From Bacteroidales bacterium (GTDB taxonomy: Bacteria > Bacteroidota > Bacteroidia > Bacteroidales > VadinHA17): a stretch of 6,447 nucleotides of DNA. A model generated the notes under the pieces. That model searched no databases. It saw only the letters and a program-made list of their open reading frames with translations, and was not told where the DNA came from. Every line of letters starts with the position of its first letter. Positions within the stretch are counted from its first letter, which is position 1. The stretch covers positions 1-6,447 of the forward strand of contig DAIDJT010000149.1 of NCBI GenBank assembly GCA_027451265.1, given 5' to 3'. Position numbers and translations under genes: made by a program. This document shows positions 1 through 6,447 of this stretch, one piece after another.

Positions 1-1233
1 ACACCGGAGGTAAAGCAGGCAGGTGGTCTTGCAATCATCGGTACTGAAAGGCATGAATCACGGCGTGTTGACAGGCAGCTCAGGGGACGTGCAGGCCGCC
101 AGGGTGACCCCGGATCATCACAGTTCTTCGTCTCCCTGGAGGATGACCTGATGCGCCTCTTTGGTTCTGAAAGGATTTCCGGGATAATGGACAGGCTGGG
201 TCTGAAGGACGGTGAGATGATTCAGCACTCAATGATCACCAAGTCAATTGAAAGAGCCCAGAAAAAGGTTGAAGAGAACAACTTCGGCATCAGGAAGAGG
301 CTCCTGGAGTATGATGATGTCATGAACTCACAGAGGGAGGTGATTTACAGCAAGCGGCGCCATGCACTCCTGGGAGAGAGGCTCAGTGTGGACATAGCCA
401 ATATGATGTACGATGTAACTGAAAGCATAGTCAATACAAGCAAGGATACCGGTGATTACGAGGAATTCCAGTTTGAGCTCATCAGGTCTCTTTCGGTTGA
501 CTCACCGGTAAGCAAGGCCGAGTTCGGCAAGACCGGCAACGAGGAGGTCATTGAAGCCGTTTATGGAAAGGTTCTTGAGGCCTACAGGCGCAAGAGCGAT
601 ATCATCTCGGCAACTGCCTTCCCTGTTCTTAAGGATGTATATGAAAGAATGTCAGCTACATATGAGAATGTAGTCGTTCCAATAACAGATGGTGCCCGCA
701 CTTACAACGTCATCACAAACCTGAAGGCTGCCGTTGAGAGCCAGGGAAGGGAGCTGCTCCGCTCATTTGAGAAGACTTCGGTGCTTGCCACTATAGATGA
801 CGCATGGCGCGAACACCTGAGGGAAATGGATGACCTCAAGCAGGCTGTCCAGAATGCAACATACGAACAGAAGGACCCACTGCTCATATATAAGTTCGAG
901 TCGTTCGAGCTGTTCAAGACAATGATCAACAAGGTGAACCAGGATGTTGTCAGCCTGCTGATGAAGGGCACAATCCCAGCTGCTGCCTCAACCGACAACG
1001 TCAGGGAGGCTCAGCGCCGGAAACAGGCTGACATGAGCAGGCTCAGGACACAGAAGAGTGATTTTGACAGCTACCGCAGCGGCGGGGGAGGCTCTCCCGA
1101 ACCCAGGCAGCAGCAGATGGCACCGGTAAGGGTTGAAAAGAAAGTGGGGAGGAATGACCCGTGCCCGTGCGGCAGCGGAAAAAAATACAAACATTGTCAC
1201 GGACAGGGTCTTGCTGACTCAGCCGGTGCATAA
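1..1233 (+). CDS. secA: Protein translocase subunit SecA, C-terminal part (5'-truncated by window edge)
   Basis: SecA is the cytoplasmic ATPase that pushes unfolded preproteins through the SecYEG channel. Frame 1 is open from base 1, so about 410 C-terminal residues are visible. Numbering from the edge, residues 8-38 hold the end of nucleotide-binding domain 2: the GGLAIIGTERHESRRVD segment (motif V region) and QLRGRAGRQGDPG (motif VI). Residues about 85-115 (FGIRKRLLEYDDVMNSQR) begin the long helical scaffold. DDAWREHLREMDDLKQAVQ followed by YEQKDPLLIYKFESFELF is the two-helix-finger region, in the form seen in Bacteroidota. A glycine/proline/glutamine-rich linker leads to the terminal SEC-C zinc motif, with ligands C388, C390, C399 and H400, which in this family binds SecB and phospholipid. 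The 151 ATG is internal, not the start. The frame is intact to TAA and followed by a terminator. Family identity is secure. Confidence 0.97.
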   Translation, partial: TPEVKQAGGLAIIGTERHESRRVDRQLRGRAGRQGDPGSSQFFVSLEDDLMRLFGSERISGIMDRLGLKDGEMIQHSMITKSIERAQKKVEENNFGIRKRLLEYDDVMNSQREVIYSKRRHALLGERLSVDIANMMYDVTESIVNTSKDTGDYEEFQFELIRSLSVDSPVSKAEFGKTGNEEVIEAVYGKVLEAYRRKSDIISATAFPVLKDVYERMSATYENVVVPITDGARTYNVITNLKAAVESQGRELLRSFEKTSVLATIDDAWREHLREMDDLKQAVQNATYEQKDPLLIYKFESFELFKTMINKVNQDVVSLLMKGTIPAAASTDNVREAQRRKQADMSRLRTQKSDFDSYRSGGGGSPEPRQQQMAPVRVEKKVGRNDPCPCGSGKKYKHCHGQGLADSAGA

Positions 1234-1288
1234 TACTGCCCGCCGCCACTTGCGGCCCGGCTCCTGACAACTGATTGTCTAAATTTAT

Positions 1289-1318
1289 CCCGGCAAGGCG
1301 CTGCATTGCCGGGTTTTT
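1289..1318 (+). terminator. Intrinsic terminator of secA, in the convergent gap
   Basis: An 8-bp perfect inverted repeat, CCCGGCAA (1289-1296) and TTGCCGGG (1306-1313), encloses a 9-base loop and is followed at once by five T (1314-1318). This is the classic form of a rho-independent terminator for secA, 55 bases after its stop codon. The last T of the tract is also the first base, on the + strand, of the TGA stop of the convergent - strand gene. Read on the - strand the same hairpin is followed only by ATAAATTT, so it may also stop the opposing transcript, but less efficiently. Confidence 0.85.
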
Positions 1319-1884
1319 CATGCCCGCGTCTCCGGGCTGCCGATAAGGGAGAGATAATACATTGCCTGTTCAATGAAAAAGGCAACACTGAAAGGCCTGG
1401 GGGCCTTTATCATAAGATCATAGGGCGAATTCTCAGGTTCGCCGTTCATGTCCGGTCCTACCTTCATCGGAGCAGATGAGAGGGCTGCAATTGCACTGAG
1501 CTGGAAAATTGCTGAGGGGTTGATGTCAATAAGCAGGTCATGTTTGGTTTCAAGGAATTTCTTTGCGTCATCCGAGACCGGGAGAAAAGCCCAGTTCAGA
1601 TCGCTTTTTCTCAGGAATCGCATGTAAGAGAGGCCGGTAAGCCTGTCGGGAACAATTTTACCGGGTATCCAGGCAAACACCTCAACAGTCTTCCCGCCCT
1701 CGGAAAGCTGCCTGTTGAGAGATGCAAGATGCTGAAAATCATTTTCAAATGAGGCATCCCACAATATCCCTACCTTCTTTACACTGTCAAGCCTGAAATC
1801 CTGCTTCATCCTCCTCCGGGCCCCGAGGCGCCTTTGAAGCATCATCCTGCCTGCTTTTAACCTTAAATTGACAATAAGTCCCAT
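1318..1884 (-). CDS. DUF6913-like conserved protein of unknown function
   Basis: This 188-residue protein has no known function. It resembles the small DUF6913 family, which is found in Bacteroidota and often encoded next to ligA; the assignment is from memory of the family. There is no signal peptide or membrane segment, so it is probably cytoplasmic. The N-terminus is strongly basic (many K/R in residues 8-36). A core follows with alternating strand and helix patterns: VKKVGILWDAS (35-45), KTVEVFAWIPG (65-75), LNWAFLPVS (96-104), HDLLIDINP (115-123) and a closing YDLMIKAP (155-162), suggesting an alpha/beta fold. No catalytic motif is evident. The ATG at 1884 is the first start after the ligA stop and has no Shine-Dalgarno sequence. 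It is the last gene of the - strand series, 49 bp behind ligA, and ends against the secA terminator. Reality of the gene is well supported; its role is unknown. Confidence 0.85.
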   Translation of the reverse strand: MGLIVNLRLKAGRMMLQRRLGARRRMKQDFRLDSVKKVGILWDASFENDFQHLASLNRQLSEGGKTVEVFAWIPGKIVPDRLTGLSYMRFLRKSDLNWAFLPVSDDAKKFLETKHDLLIDINPSAIFQLSAIAALSSAPMKVGPDMNGEPENSPYDLMIKAPRPFSVAFFIEQAMYYLSLIGSPETRA

Positions 1885-1891
1885 AAGAATG

Positions 1892-1899
1892 CAAACCTA
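1892..1899 (-). promoter_or_regulatory. Possible Bacteroidota -7 element before the DUF6913-like gene
   Basis: On the - strand the bases read TAGGTTTG, matching the Bacteroidota -7 consensus TAnnTTTG. It lies in the 49-bp ligA-DUF6913 gap, 7 bases before the ATG, so a transcript would be leaderless or nearly so. No convincing TTG -33 element is found about 20 bases further upstream. This could be a weak internal promoter or chance. Confidence 0.25.
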
Positions 1900-1933
1900 T
1901 AGATTTTTTGTTTTATCAGGATTAAGGAACGGA

Positions 1934-3940
1934 TTATTCTTTCAGCATTTTGACAAACTCCTCCTCGGTAATTATCGGGATGCCCAGGGAAACAGCCTTT
2001 ATCCGCTTGGCCGGGCCCATGTCACTGCCAGCAACAATGAATGAGGTACTTCCCGAGACAGAGGCGGCAGCCTTGCCTCCTGCAGCCTCGATGGCTGCCC
2101 TGATGCCGTCACGGGTGAATCTCTCAAAGGTGCCGCTGACCACAACTGTCTTGCCGGCAAGCGGACCTGCTGCGGTTCCGGCCTGGACGGTGCCTTCGAA
2201 GGTCATCCCAGCTGCCTTAAGCCGCCTTATTATCTCTATGTTGTCAGCATCTGAAAAGTACTCCCTGACACTGGCGCAGATTCGGGGCCCGATATCCGGC
2301 AGGGCCCTCAGCTCATCCTCCGTTGAGTTCATCAGTTTATCGATGTCAGGAAATGCAGCTGCAAGGGTTTTTGCCACCGTCTCGCCCACATGCCTTATGC
2401 CCAGGGCAAACAGCTTCCTGTTCCAGGGTGCAGAGAGGGACTCTGCAAGGGAGGTGAGTATGTTTGAAGCTGATTTGTCACCCATCCTTTCAAGTGATGC
2501 AAGCTGTTCTTGTTTAAGGTCATACAGGTCAGCCACATTGTGTATCAGCCCGTTTGACCAGAGAAGGTCAACGGTCTCTTCACCAAGTCCCTCAATATCC
2601 ATTGCCTTGCGTGAAACGAAATGGATTATCCTGCGGGTTATCTGTGGAGGACAGTGCAGGTAGTTGGGACAGTAGTGGTTTGCCTCGCCCTCATTGCGGA
2701 TCAGCGGTGTGCCGCATTCCGGGCATTTTTCCGGGAAAGTGACAGGGGCAGCGTCACCGGCGCGTTTTTCCGGGTCCACACCGACAATCTTCGGTATGAT
2801 TTCGCCACCCTTTTCAATTATCACGCTGTCACCGAAATGTAGCCCGAGGAGCTCTATCTGGTCACTGTTATGCAGTGAGGCACGTTTCACCGTTGTGCCT
2901 GCCAGCAGCACCGGCCTCAGGTTGGCAACAGGAGTGATATTGCCGGTACGGCCCACCTGGAAATCAACCGACAGCAATTCAGTGACTGCCTGTTCGGCGG
3001 CATATTTGTATGCAATGGCCCAACGTGGCGACTTGGCAGTGGTTCCCAGCAGCTGCTGGGCTTCAAGGGAGTTTACCTTGACAACCACGCCGTCAGTGTC
3101 ATACGGGAGCTGTTTCCGCCTGGTTTCCCATTCCCTGACGAAACGTATCACCTCCTCAATCGAACTGCACAGTTCCATTACCTCGGTGGTCCGGAAACCC
3201 CATGATCGGGCTGCCATGATATTGTCATAGTGATTACCGGCCGGAAGTTTGTCGCCCAGCAGAAAGTAAAGGAAGCAGTTAAGCGGCCGCGATGCCACAA
3301 TTTTCGGGTCAAGGAGCTTAAGTGTACCCGCAGCCGCGTTGCGGGGATTGGCAAAGGGCACCTCCCCCTTCTGCCGGCGGGCGGCATTCATCTCCTCAAA
3401 ACCTTTCAGCGGCAGGTAAATCTCACCACGAATCACAAATGATGAGGGCATCCCTGGCGCGCTGACCCTTACCGGGATGCTCCTGATGGTGCGGACATTG
3501 ACGGTCACATCATCACCCACAGCGCCGTCACCGCGCGTCACAGCGGTTGTCAGTGCCCCATTCTCATATGTCAGGCTGATTGAAACGCCATCATACTTAA
3601 GCTCACACACATATTCAGGTTCATAACCCAGGGTCTTTTTCACCCTCTCGCCAAAATCAGCCAGTTCCTCCTCACTGTAGGTGTTGCCCAGTGACATCAT
3701 CGGCCACCTGTGCCGGACCTGCACGAACTCTTCCGTCAGATCACTGCCCACTCTCATGGTCGGTGAATCAGGGGTAACGAGTTCAGGAAAATTCTTTTCC
3801 AGGGTCTGAAGCTCATTTAACAGCAGGTCAAATTCGAAATCTGTTATAACGGGTTGATTAAGAACATAATAGTTATGGTTATGTTCATTGATAATTCTTC
3901 TGAGTTCTTCAACCCTTTGTTTGGCGTCAGCAAGTTTCAT
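1934..3940 (-). CDS. ligA: NAD+-dependent DNA ligase LigA
   Basis: LigA seals nicks in duplex DNA using NAD+, joining Okazaki fragments and finishing excision repair in the cytoplasm. The 668 residues equal the normal family length and all domains are present. Domain Ia (about 1-65) contains HNYYVLNQPVITDFEFD for NMN/NAD+ binding. The adenylation domain carries KYDGVS with the AMP-accepting K115, RGE at 171-173, FANPRNAAAGTLKLLD (196-211) and DGVVVK (283-288). The OB fold begins near GRTGNITPVA (330-339). A four-cysteine zinc finger uses C406, C409, C424 and C430. Helix-hairpin-helix repeats occupy about 440-560, and a BRCT domain about 592-668. The ATG at 3940 gives the expected N-terminus. 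No Shine-Dalgarno sequence precedes it, which is common in Bacteroidota. The gene starts 32 bp after the radical SAM gene and is probably co-transcribed with it. Nothing looks degenerate. Confidence 0.98.
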   Translation of the reverse strand: MKLADAKQRVEELRRIINEHNHNYYVLNQPVITDFEFDLLLNELQTLEKNFPELVTPDSPTMRVGSDLTEEFVQVRHRWPMMSLGNTYSEEELADFGERVKKTLGYEPEYVCELKYDGVSISLTYENGALTTAVTRGDGAVGDDVTVNVRTIRSIPVRVSAPGMPSSFVIRGEIYLPLKGFEEMNAARRQKGEVPFANPRNAAAGTLKLLDPKIVASRPLNCFLYFLLGDKLPAGNHYDNIMAARSWGFRTTEVMELCSSIEEVIRFVREWETRRKQLPYDTDGVVVKVNSLEAQQLLGTTAKSPRWAIAYKYAAEQAVTELLSVDFQVGRTGNITPVANLRPVLLAGTTVKRASLHNSDQIELLGLHFGDSVIIEKGGEIIPKIVGVDPEKRAGDAAPVTFPEKCPECGTPLIRNEGEANHYCPNYLHCPPQITRRIIHFVSRKAMDIEGLGEETVDLLWSNGLIHNVADLYDLKQEQLASLERMGDKSASNILTSLAESLSAPWNRKLFALGIRHVGETVAKTLAAAFPDIDKLMNSTEDELRALPDIGPRICASVREYFSDADNIEIIRRLKAAGMTFEGTVQAGTAAGPLAGKTVVVSGTFERFTRDGIRAAIEAAGGKAAASVSGSTSFIVAGSDMGPAKRIKAVSLGIPIITEEEFVKMLKE

Positions 3941-3972
3941 ATGGTCTTATTGCAGATGTTCGGGTAATCGTT

Positions 3973-5103
3973 TCAACTCCATACTCCGGGTATCTTTGTC
4001 CCGCAGGAGCATTTGCCGCCGGCAAGAGACTGCGTCACTATCCTGTAACCGCTCCGGTCGACCACCTTTTTCCCGCATGAGGGACAGGTGGTGTCGTCAT
4101 ATCCCGAACCGGGTAGATTTCCGATGTATATGTATTTCAATCCTTCAGCCTTTGCTGTTTCAGCTGCCTTGACAAGTATTCCGGCCGGGGTGGGAGGAAG
4201 GTGCTCCAGCTTGTACTGTGGCTGGAAACGGCTGAAATGCAGGGGTGTATCGCTGAATCCGTTCTCTGCCAGCCAGTTGCACATCTGTTTTATCTCATCA
4301 GGCTTGTCTGTCCACCCCGGCACAACGAGGTTGGTGATCTCCAGCCAGACCCCCTCGTCACGGTAAGTCTTCAGGCTGTCAAGAATGGGCTGGAGACGGC
4401 CACCGGTGAGCTTAAGATATGTGCTGTCAGTGAACGATTTAAGGTCTATGTTGGCAGCGTCAATGTAACGGCAGAGCTGTTGAAGCGGTTCCCTGTTGAT
4501 ATAACCGTTGGAAACCATGATATTTTTTATTCCTCTCTCCCGTGCCAGTTGTGCTGTCTCATAGACATATTCATAGAATGTTACGGGTTCGGAGTAAGTG
4601 TAAGCTATTGACCTGCAGCCTCCTGTGGCAGCCTGTCTCACCACTTCTGCCGGTAGCAGGGTCAGGTTCTTCGTCTTGTCCGGTGAAGTCTGCGAGATTG
4701 TCCAGTTCTGACAGTTGAGACATGCGAGGTTGCATCCCGCCGTGGCGATGGAAAAGGCGGTTGTACCTGGCATGAAATGGTGAAGAGGCTTCTTTTCAAC
4801 GGGGTCAATGTTTACTGCACATGGATTGCCGAACGCCATAGTATAAAGTTTTGAATTCCTGGCGATCCGGTTGTGGCAGTCACTCAGCTCACCATCCTTC
4901 AGGGTGCATTCATTCGGGCAGATCAGGCAGACAACGCCCTTGGGACTCACCTCCTGGAACATGGCCAGTCTTTCCCCGGAATCCGGTGCGGAGGCAGCAG
5001 GGCGAACAGGAGCAAGAAAGCCCGCAGCAAGAGCCAGCGAGCTCCTCCTGGCAAAACTTCTCCTGGATATCTTGTTAACGTTGTTATTCAACTCGTTAGC
5101 CAC
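3973..5103 (-). CDS. AmrS-like radical SAM enzyme (AmmeMemoRadiSam / PflA-like family) with a Tat signal peptide
   Basis: This 376-residue protein belongs to the COG1180 radical SAM family whose cytoplasmic members are called AmmeMemoRadiSam system radical SAM enzyme (AmrS); the reaction of this one is unknown. Residues 13-39 form an apparent twin-arginine signal: SRRSFA, a hydrophobic stretch (SLALAAGFLAPV) and a likely cleavage site at AASA/P. A family N-terminal cysteine set follows (C59, C62, C66, C76). The radical SAM motif CX3CX2C is C124, C128, C131, within GCNLACLNCQNW. Further family blocks are TYSEPVTFYEY (169-179), NIDLKSF (218-224), EITNLVVPG (255-263) and HFSRFQPQYK (289-298). 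The tail has C340, C343, C365 and C367, likely a metal site. The start is GTG, chosen because AGGTGG lies 7 bases upstream. The gene sits 19 bp after the membrane protein gene and 32 bp before ligA. AMMECR1 and Memo partners are not seen here. The family is secure; export is a prediction. Confidence 0.93.
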   Translation of the reverse strand: MANELNNNVNKISRRSFARRSSLALAAGFLAPVRPAASAPDSGERLAMFQEVSPKGVVCLICPNECTLKDGELSDCHNRIARNSKLYTMAFGNPCAVNIDPVEKKPLHHFMPGTTAFSIATAGCNLACLNCQNWTISQTSPDKTKNLTLLPAEVVRQAATGGCRSIAYTYSEPVTFYEYVYETAQLARERGIKNIMVSNGYINREPLQQLCRYIDAANIDLKSFTDSTYLKLTGGRLQPILDSLKTYRDEGVWLEITNLVVPGWTDKPDEIKQMCNWLAENGFSDTPLHFSRFQPQYKLEHLPPTPAGILVKAAETAKAEGLKYIYIGNLPGSGYDDTTCPSCGKKVVDRSGYRIVTQSLAGGKCSCGTKIPGVWS

Positions 5104-5110
5104 TTTGAAA

Positions 5111-5116
5111 CCACCT
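5111..5116 (-). promoter_or_regulatory. Shine-Dalgarno-like site for the radical SAM gene
   Basis: AGGTGG on the - strand lies 7 bases before the GTG at 5103, inside the 19-bp gap after the upstream stop codon. It supports the GTG start, and therefore the Tat signal peptide, over the in-frame ATG 48 codons later (4962-4960). Good Shine-Dalgarno matches are uncommon in Bacteroidota, so its weight is moderate. Confidence 0.5.
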
Positions 5117-5122
5117 GTAAAT

Positions 5123-6447
5123 CTACTCTTTTATCGTCACAGATGCAACAGTCCCTGACAGCAAAATGAACATCGCCAGGATGAAACATGCATTGGCTGA
5201 TCCTGCCAGGGGTACAAGCAGGGTTGACACAGTCAGGTAGCCGAGGGCTGATCCTGCCATGTCGGCAGAGTAAACCCTGCCTGTCAGCCTGCCTTCCTGA
5301 CGCGAGGCAAGGATCCGGTAGACTGCGCCGGTAACCAATCCTGCCAGGGGCAGGGCAATGAAGACAAATGTAAGTACAGGTCCGGCCGATGATGTTGAAA
5401 GGGCAGGAGCAAGCAAGCCCGTCAGGGTGAATATCCCCGTGAGGATCAGAACGCATACCTTCAGGCTCTTAAGGGCCAGCCGCTCACCATGGGCGGCCCC
5501 TGCCGCCAGCCCTGCCATGAGAACGGTAAGGATCACAGCCGAAAGGACATAGATGTTGCCTGCGGCAACCTGAATTAAGAAGATCATTATCATACCGTAT
5601 CCGGCCAGGCTGGCTGATGATACGAACATCAGCTGCCCGCTCCTGGAAACAAATCCAAGGGAAAGCATCATCAGCAGGACAAACAATGTGATTATGCCTC
5701 CCCTCATTCCCATTTTCTCGAGCGAAAACAGGTTTGAAAAAAGAGAGGTGACAGGGCGGAGAGCGGTGTTCATTCCCGCATCCCTGTCAACATTTGCCAG
5801 TATCTGTTCGGCTTTTGTCTTTATTTCACCATCATCCAGATAGTCGCTGTTGACATAGCTTGCATCGATGCCCCGCAGGCCGGCAAGCTGTACTATGGCA
5901 GGGCTGACAGGGGCAGCGGAGGCAACAGCATAAAGCATGGAGCCAGGGATGAGGGTCACATGGCTGAAGATGTCCGACAGTGCGTTGAAGAAAGGTGAAA
6001 ATCCCCTGCGGTAACTTTCCGGAGAATAGTTGAACCATGGCATCGGTGTGCACATGAAGACTCCTTCTGGTGAGAGTTGTTCCCTCACAAGACGGAAATA
6101 TTCAACGGTATAGAATCTGTTGACTGACAGTGCAGAAGGAGGTGGTATCAGCTGGATTATGGCATCCCACGACCCACCATCGGCCCTGATGAAAGCCAGC
6201 GGGTCATCACGTACCACCTTCACATTCATTGTCCCGCACACGGTGGCATGGATTTTTTCTGCCGCGATGAGTCCCGGATCCATTTCGAGGTATGTCAGTT
6301 CCCCGATACGGTACTTCATGAGCTCCGGCAGGTGTCGCCTCAGCCCTCCGGAGACAAGAAGCACCCTCTCATATCCTGTGCGCTGCAGCAGGGCATAGTG
6401 AATGTTCTCCTCGGCAGATATTACATCACCTGGGAAGAAGAGCGGTC
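5123..6447 (-). CDS. Membrane protein with spermidine-synthase-like domain (5'-truncated by window edge)
   Basis: The frame is open from the window edge, giving about 440 visible residues. Homologues are usually called spermidine synthase or fused MFS/spermidine synthase; the visible part fits the end of that architecture and further membrane helices may lie upstream. Numbered from the edge, residues 1-180 form a Rossmann-like domain: FFPGDVISAEENIHYALLQ, VLLVSGG (28-34), YLEMD (52-56), VRDDPLAF (78-85), WDAII (93-97) and NRFYTVEYFRLV (109-120). The glycine-rich loop is short, and the catalytic Asp positions of true spermidine synthases are Leu and Pro here, so aminopropyltransfer is unlikely. 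MNTALRPVTSLF links to about seven hydrophobic segments (roughly 249-266, 271-295, 298-319, 328-349, 355-377, 391-413, 416-435), including the family-like YSADMAGSALGYLTVSTLL. The GTG at 6364 is internal to the domain, not the start. The stop is 19 bp before the Tat-type radical SAM gene. Substrate and function are unknown. Confidence 0.85.
   Translation of the reverse strand, partial: PLFFPGDVISAEENIHYALLQRTGYERVLLVSGGLRRHLPELMKYRIGELTYLEMDPGLIAAEKIHATVCGTMNVKVVRDDPLAFIRADGGSWDAIIQLIPPPSALSVNRFYTVEYFRLVREQLSPEGVFMCTPMPWFNYSPESYRRGFSPFFNALSDIFSHVTLIPGSMLYAVASAAPVSPAIVQLAGLRGIDASYVNSDYLDDGEIKTKAEQILANVDRDAGMNTALRPVTSLFSNLFSLEKMGMRGGIITLFVLLMMLSLGFVSRSGQLMFVSSASLAGYGMIMIFLIQVAAGNIYVLSAVILTVLMAGLAAGAAHGERLALKSLKVCVLILTGIFTLTGLLAPALSTSSAGPVLTFVFIALPLAGLVTGAVYRILASRQEGRLTGRVYSADMAGSALGYLTVSTLLVPLAGSANACFILAMFILLSGTVASVTIKE

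Noticed and set aside
151..1233. Treating the ATG at 151 as the start of a short SecA-like protein
   Set aside because: The frame is open upstream to base 1 and encodes helicase motifs V and VI of SecA there, so this is a window-edge truncation and not a short paralogue.
1950..2663. Long open frame of 237 codons on the + strand
   Set aside because: It lies wholly antisense to ligA, which has every expected domain. Its translation is rich in Ser/Ala/Pro with no recognisable motif, typical of a shadow frame.
2694..3230. Second + strand open frame, 178 codons
   Set aside because: Antisense to the adenylation/OB region of ligA, with low-complexity composition and no family resemblance.
3941..3972. 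Possible promoter between the radical SAM gene and ligA
   Set aside because: The 32-bp gap has no TAnnTTTG match and no hairpin, so co-transcription is the simpler reading.
4201..4611. + strand open frame, 136 codons, opposite the radical SAM gene
   Set aside because: Fully contained in a gene with intact conserved blocks; no independent coding evidence.
5203..5351. Short repeat ATCCTGCCAGGGG at about 5200 and again near 5340
   Set aside because: Both copies encode PLAG within hydrophobic segments of the same protein. This is codon-level coincidence in a low-complexity membrane region, not a mobile or regulatory repeat.
5123..6364. GTG at 6364 as the start of the membrane protein
   Set aside because: The same frame continues to the window edge with family-like sequence (FFPGDVISAEENIHYALLQ), so the GTG is an internal Val in the first Rossmann strand.

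Overview
The window looks like an ordinary chromosomal stretch from a Bacteroidota member, probably an uncultivated Bacteroidales-type lineage. The SecA C-terminus is of the Bacteroidota type, a DUF6913-like protein lies directly downstream of ligA, most starts lack a clear Shine-Dalgarno sequence, and base composition is moderate. No phage, IS, CRISPR or tRNA/rRNA signal is visible. The organism call is an inference from protein style, not from a marker gene.

Layout. On the + strand, 1-1233 is the 3' part of secA, the preprotein translocase ATPase. It runs from helicase motifs V/VI to the terminal zinc-binding SEC-C motif, and its start lies outside the window. A strong hairpin plus T-tract (1289-1318) ends it. 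All other genes are on the - strand and converge on secA. In transcription order they are: a membrane protein with a spermidine-synthase-like domain (6447-5123, start outside the window); a radical SAM enzyme of the AmmeMemoRadiSam (AmrS) / PflA-like family carrying an apparent twin-arginine signal peptide (5103-3973); ligA, the NAD+-dependent DNA ligase (3940-1934); and a DUF6913-like protein (1884-1318). Gaps are 19, 32 and 49 bp, so the four genes could be one transcript, possibly with a weak extra promoter before the last gene.

secA, ligA and the DUF6913-like gene are conventional. The most unusual part is the right half. A multi-pass membrane protein with a SAM/decarboxy-SAM-type Rossmann domain, but without the catalytic aspartates of true spermidine synthases, sits 19 bp upstream of a radical SAM enzyme that appears to be exported. 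The two may form a membrane-associated unit of unknown function. This is inference from adjacency and motifs only. The usual AmmeMemoRadiSam partners (AMMECR1 and Memo) are not in the window.
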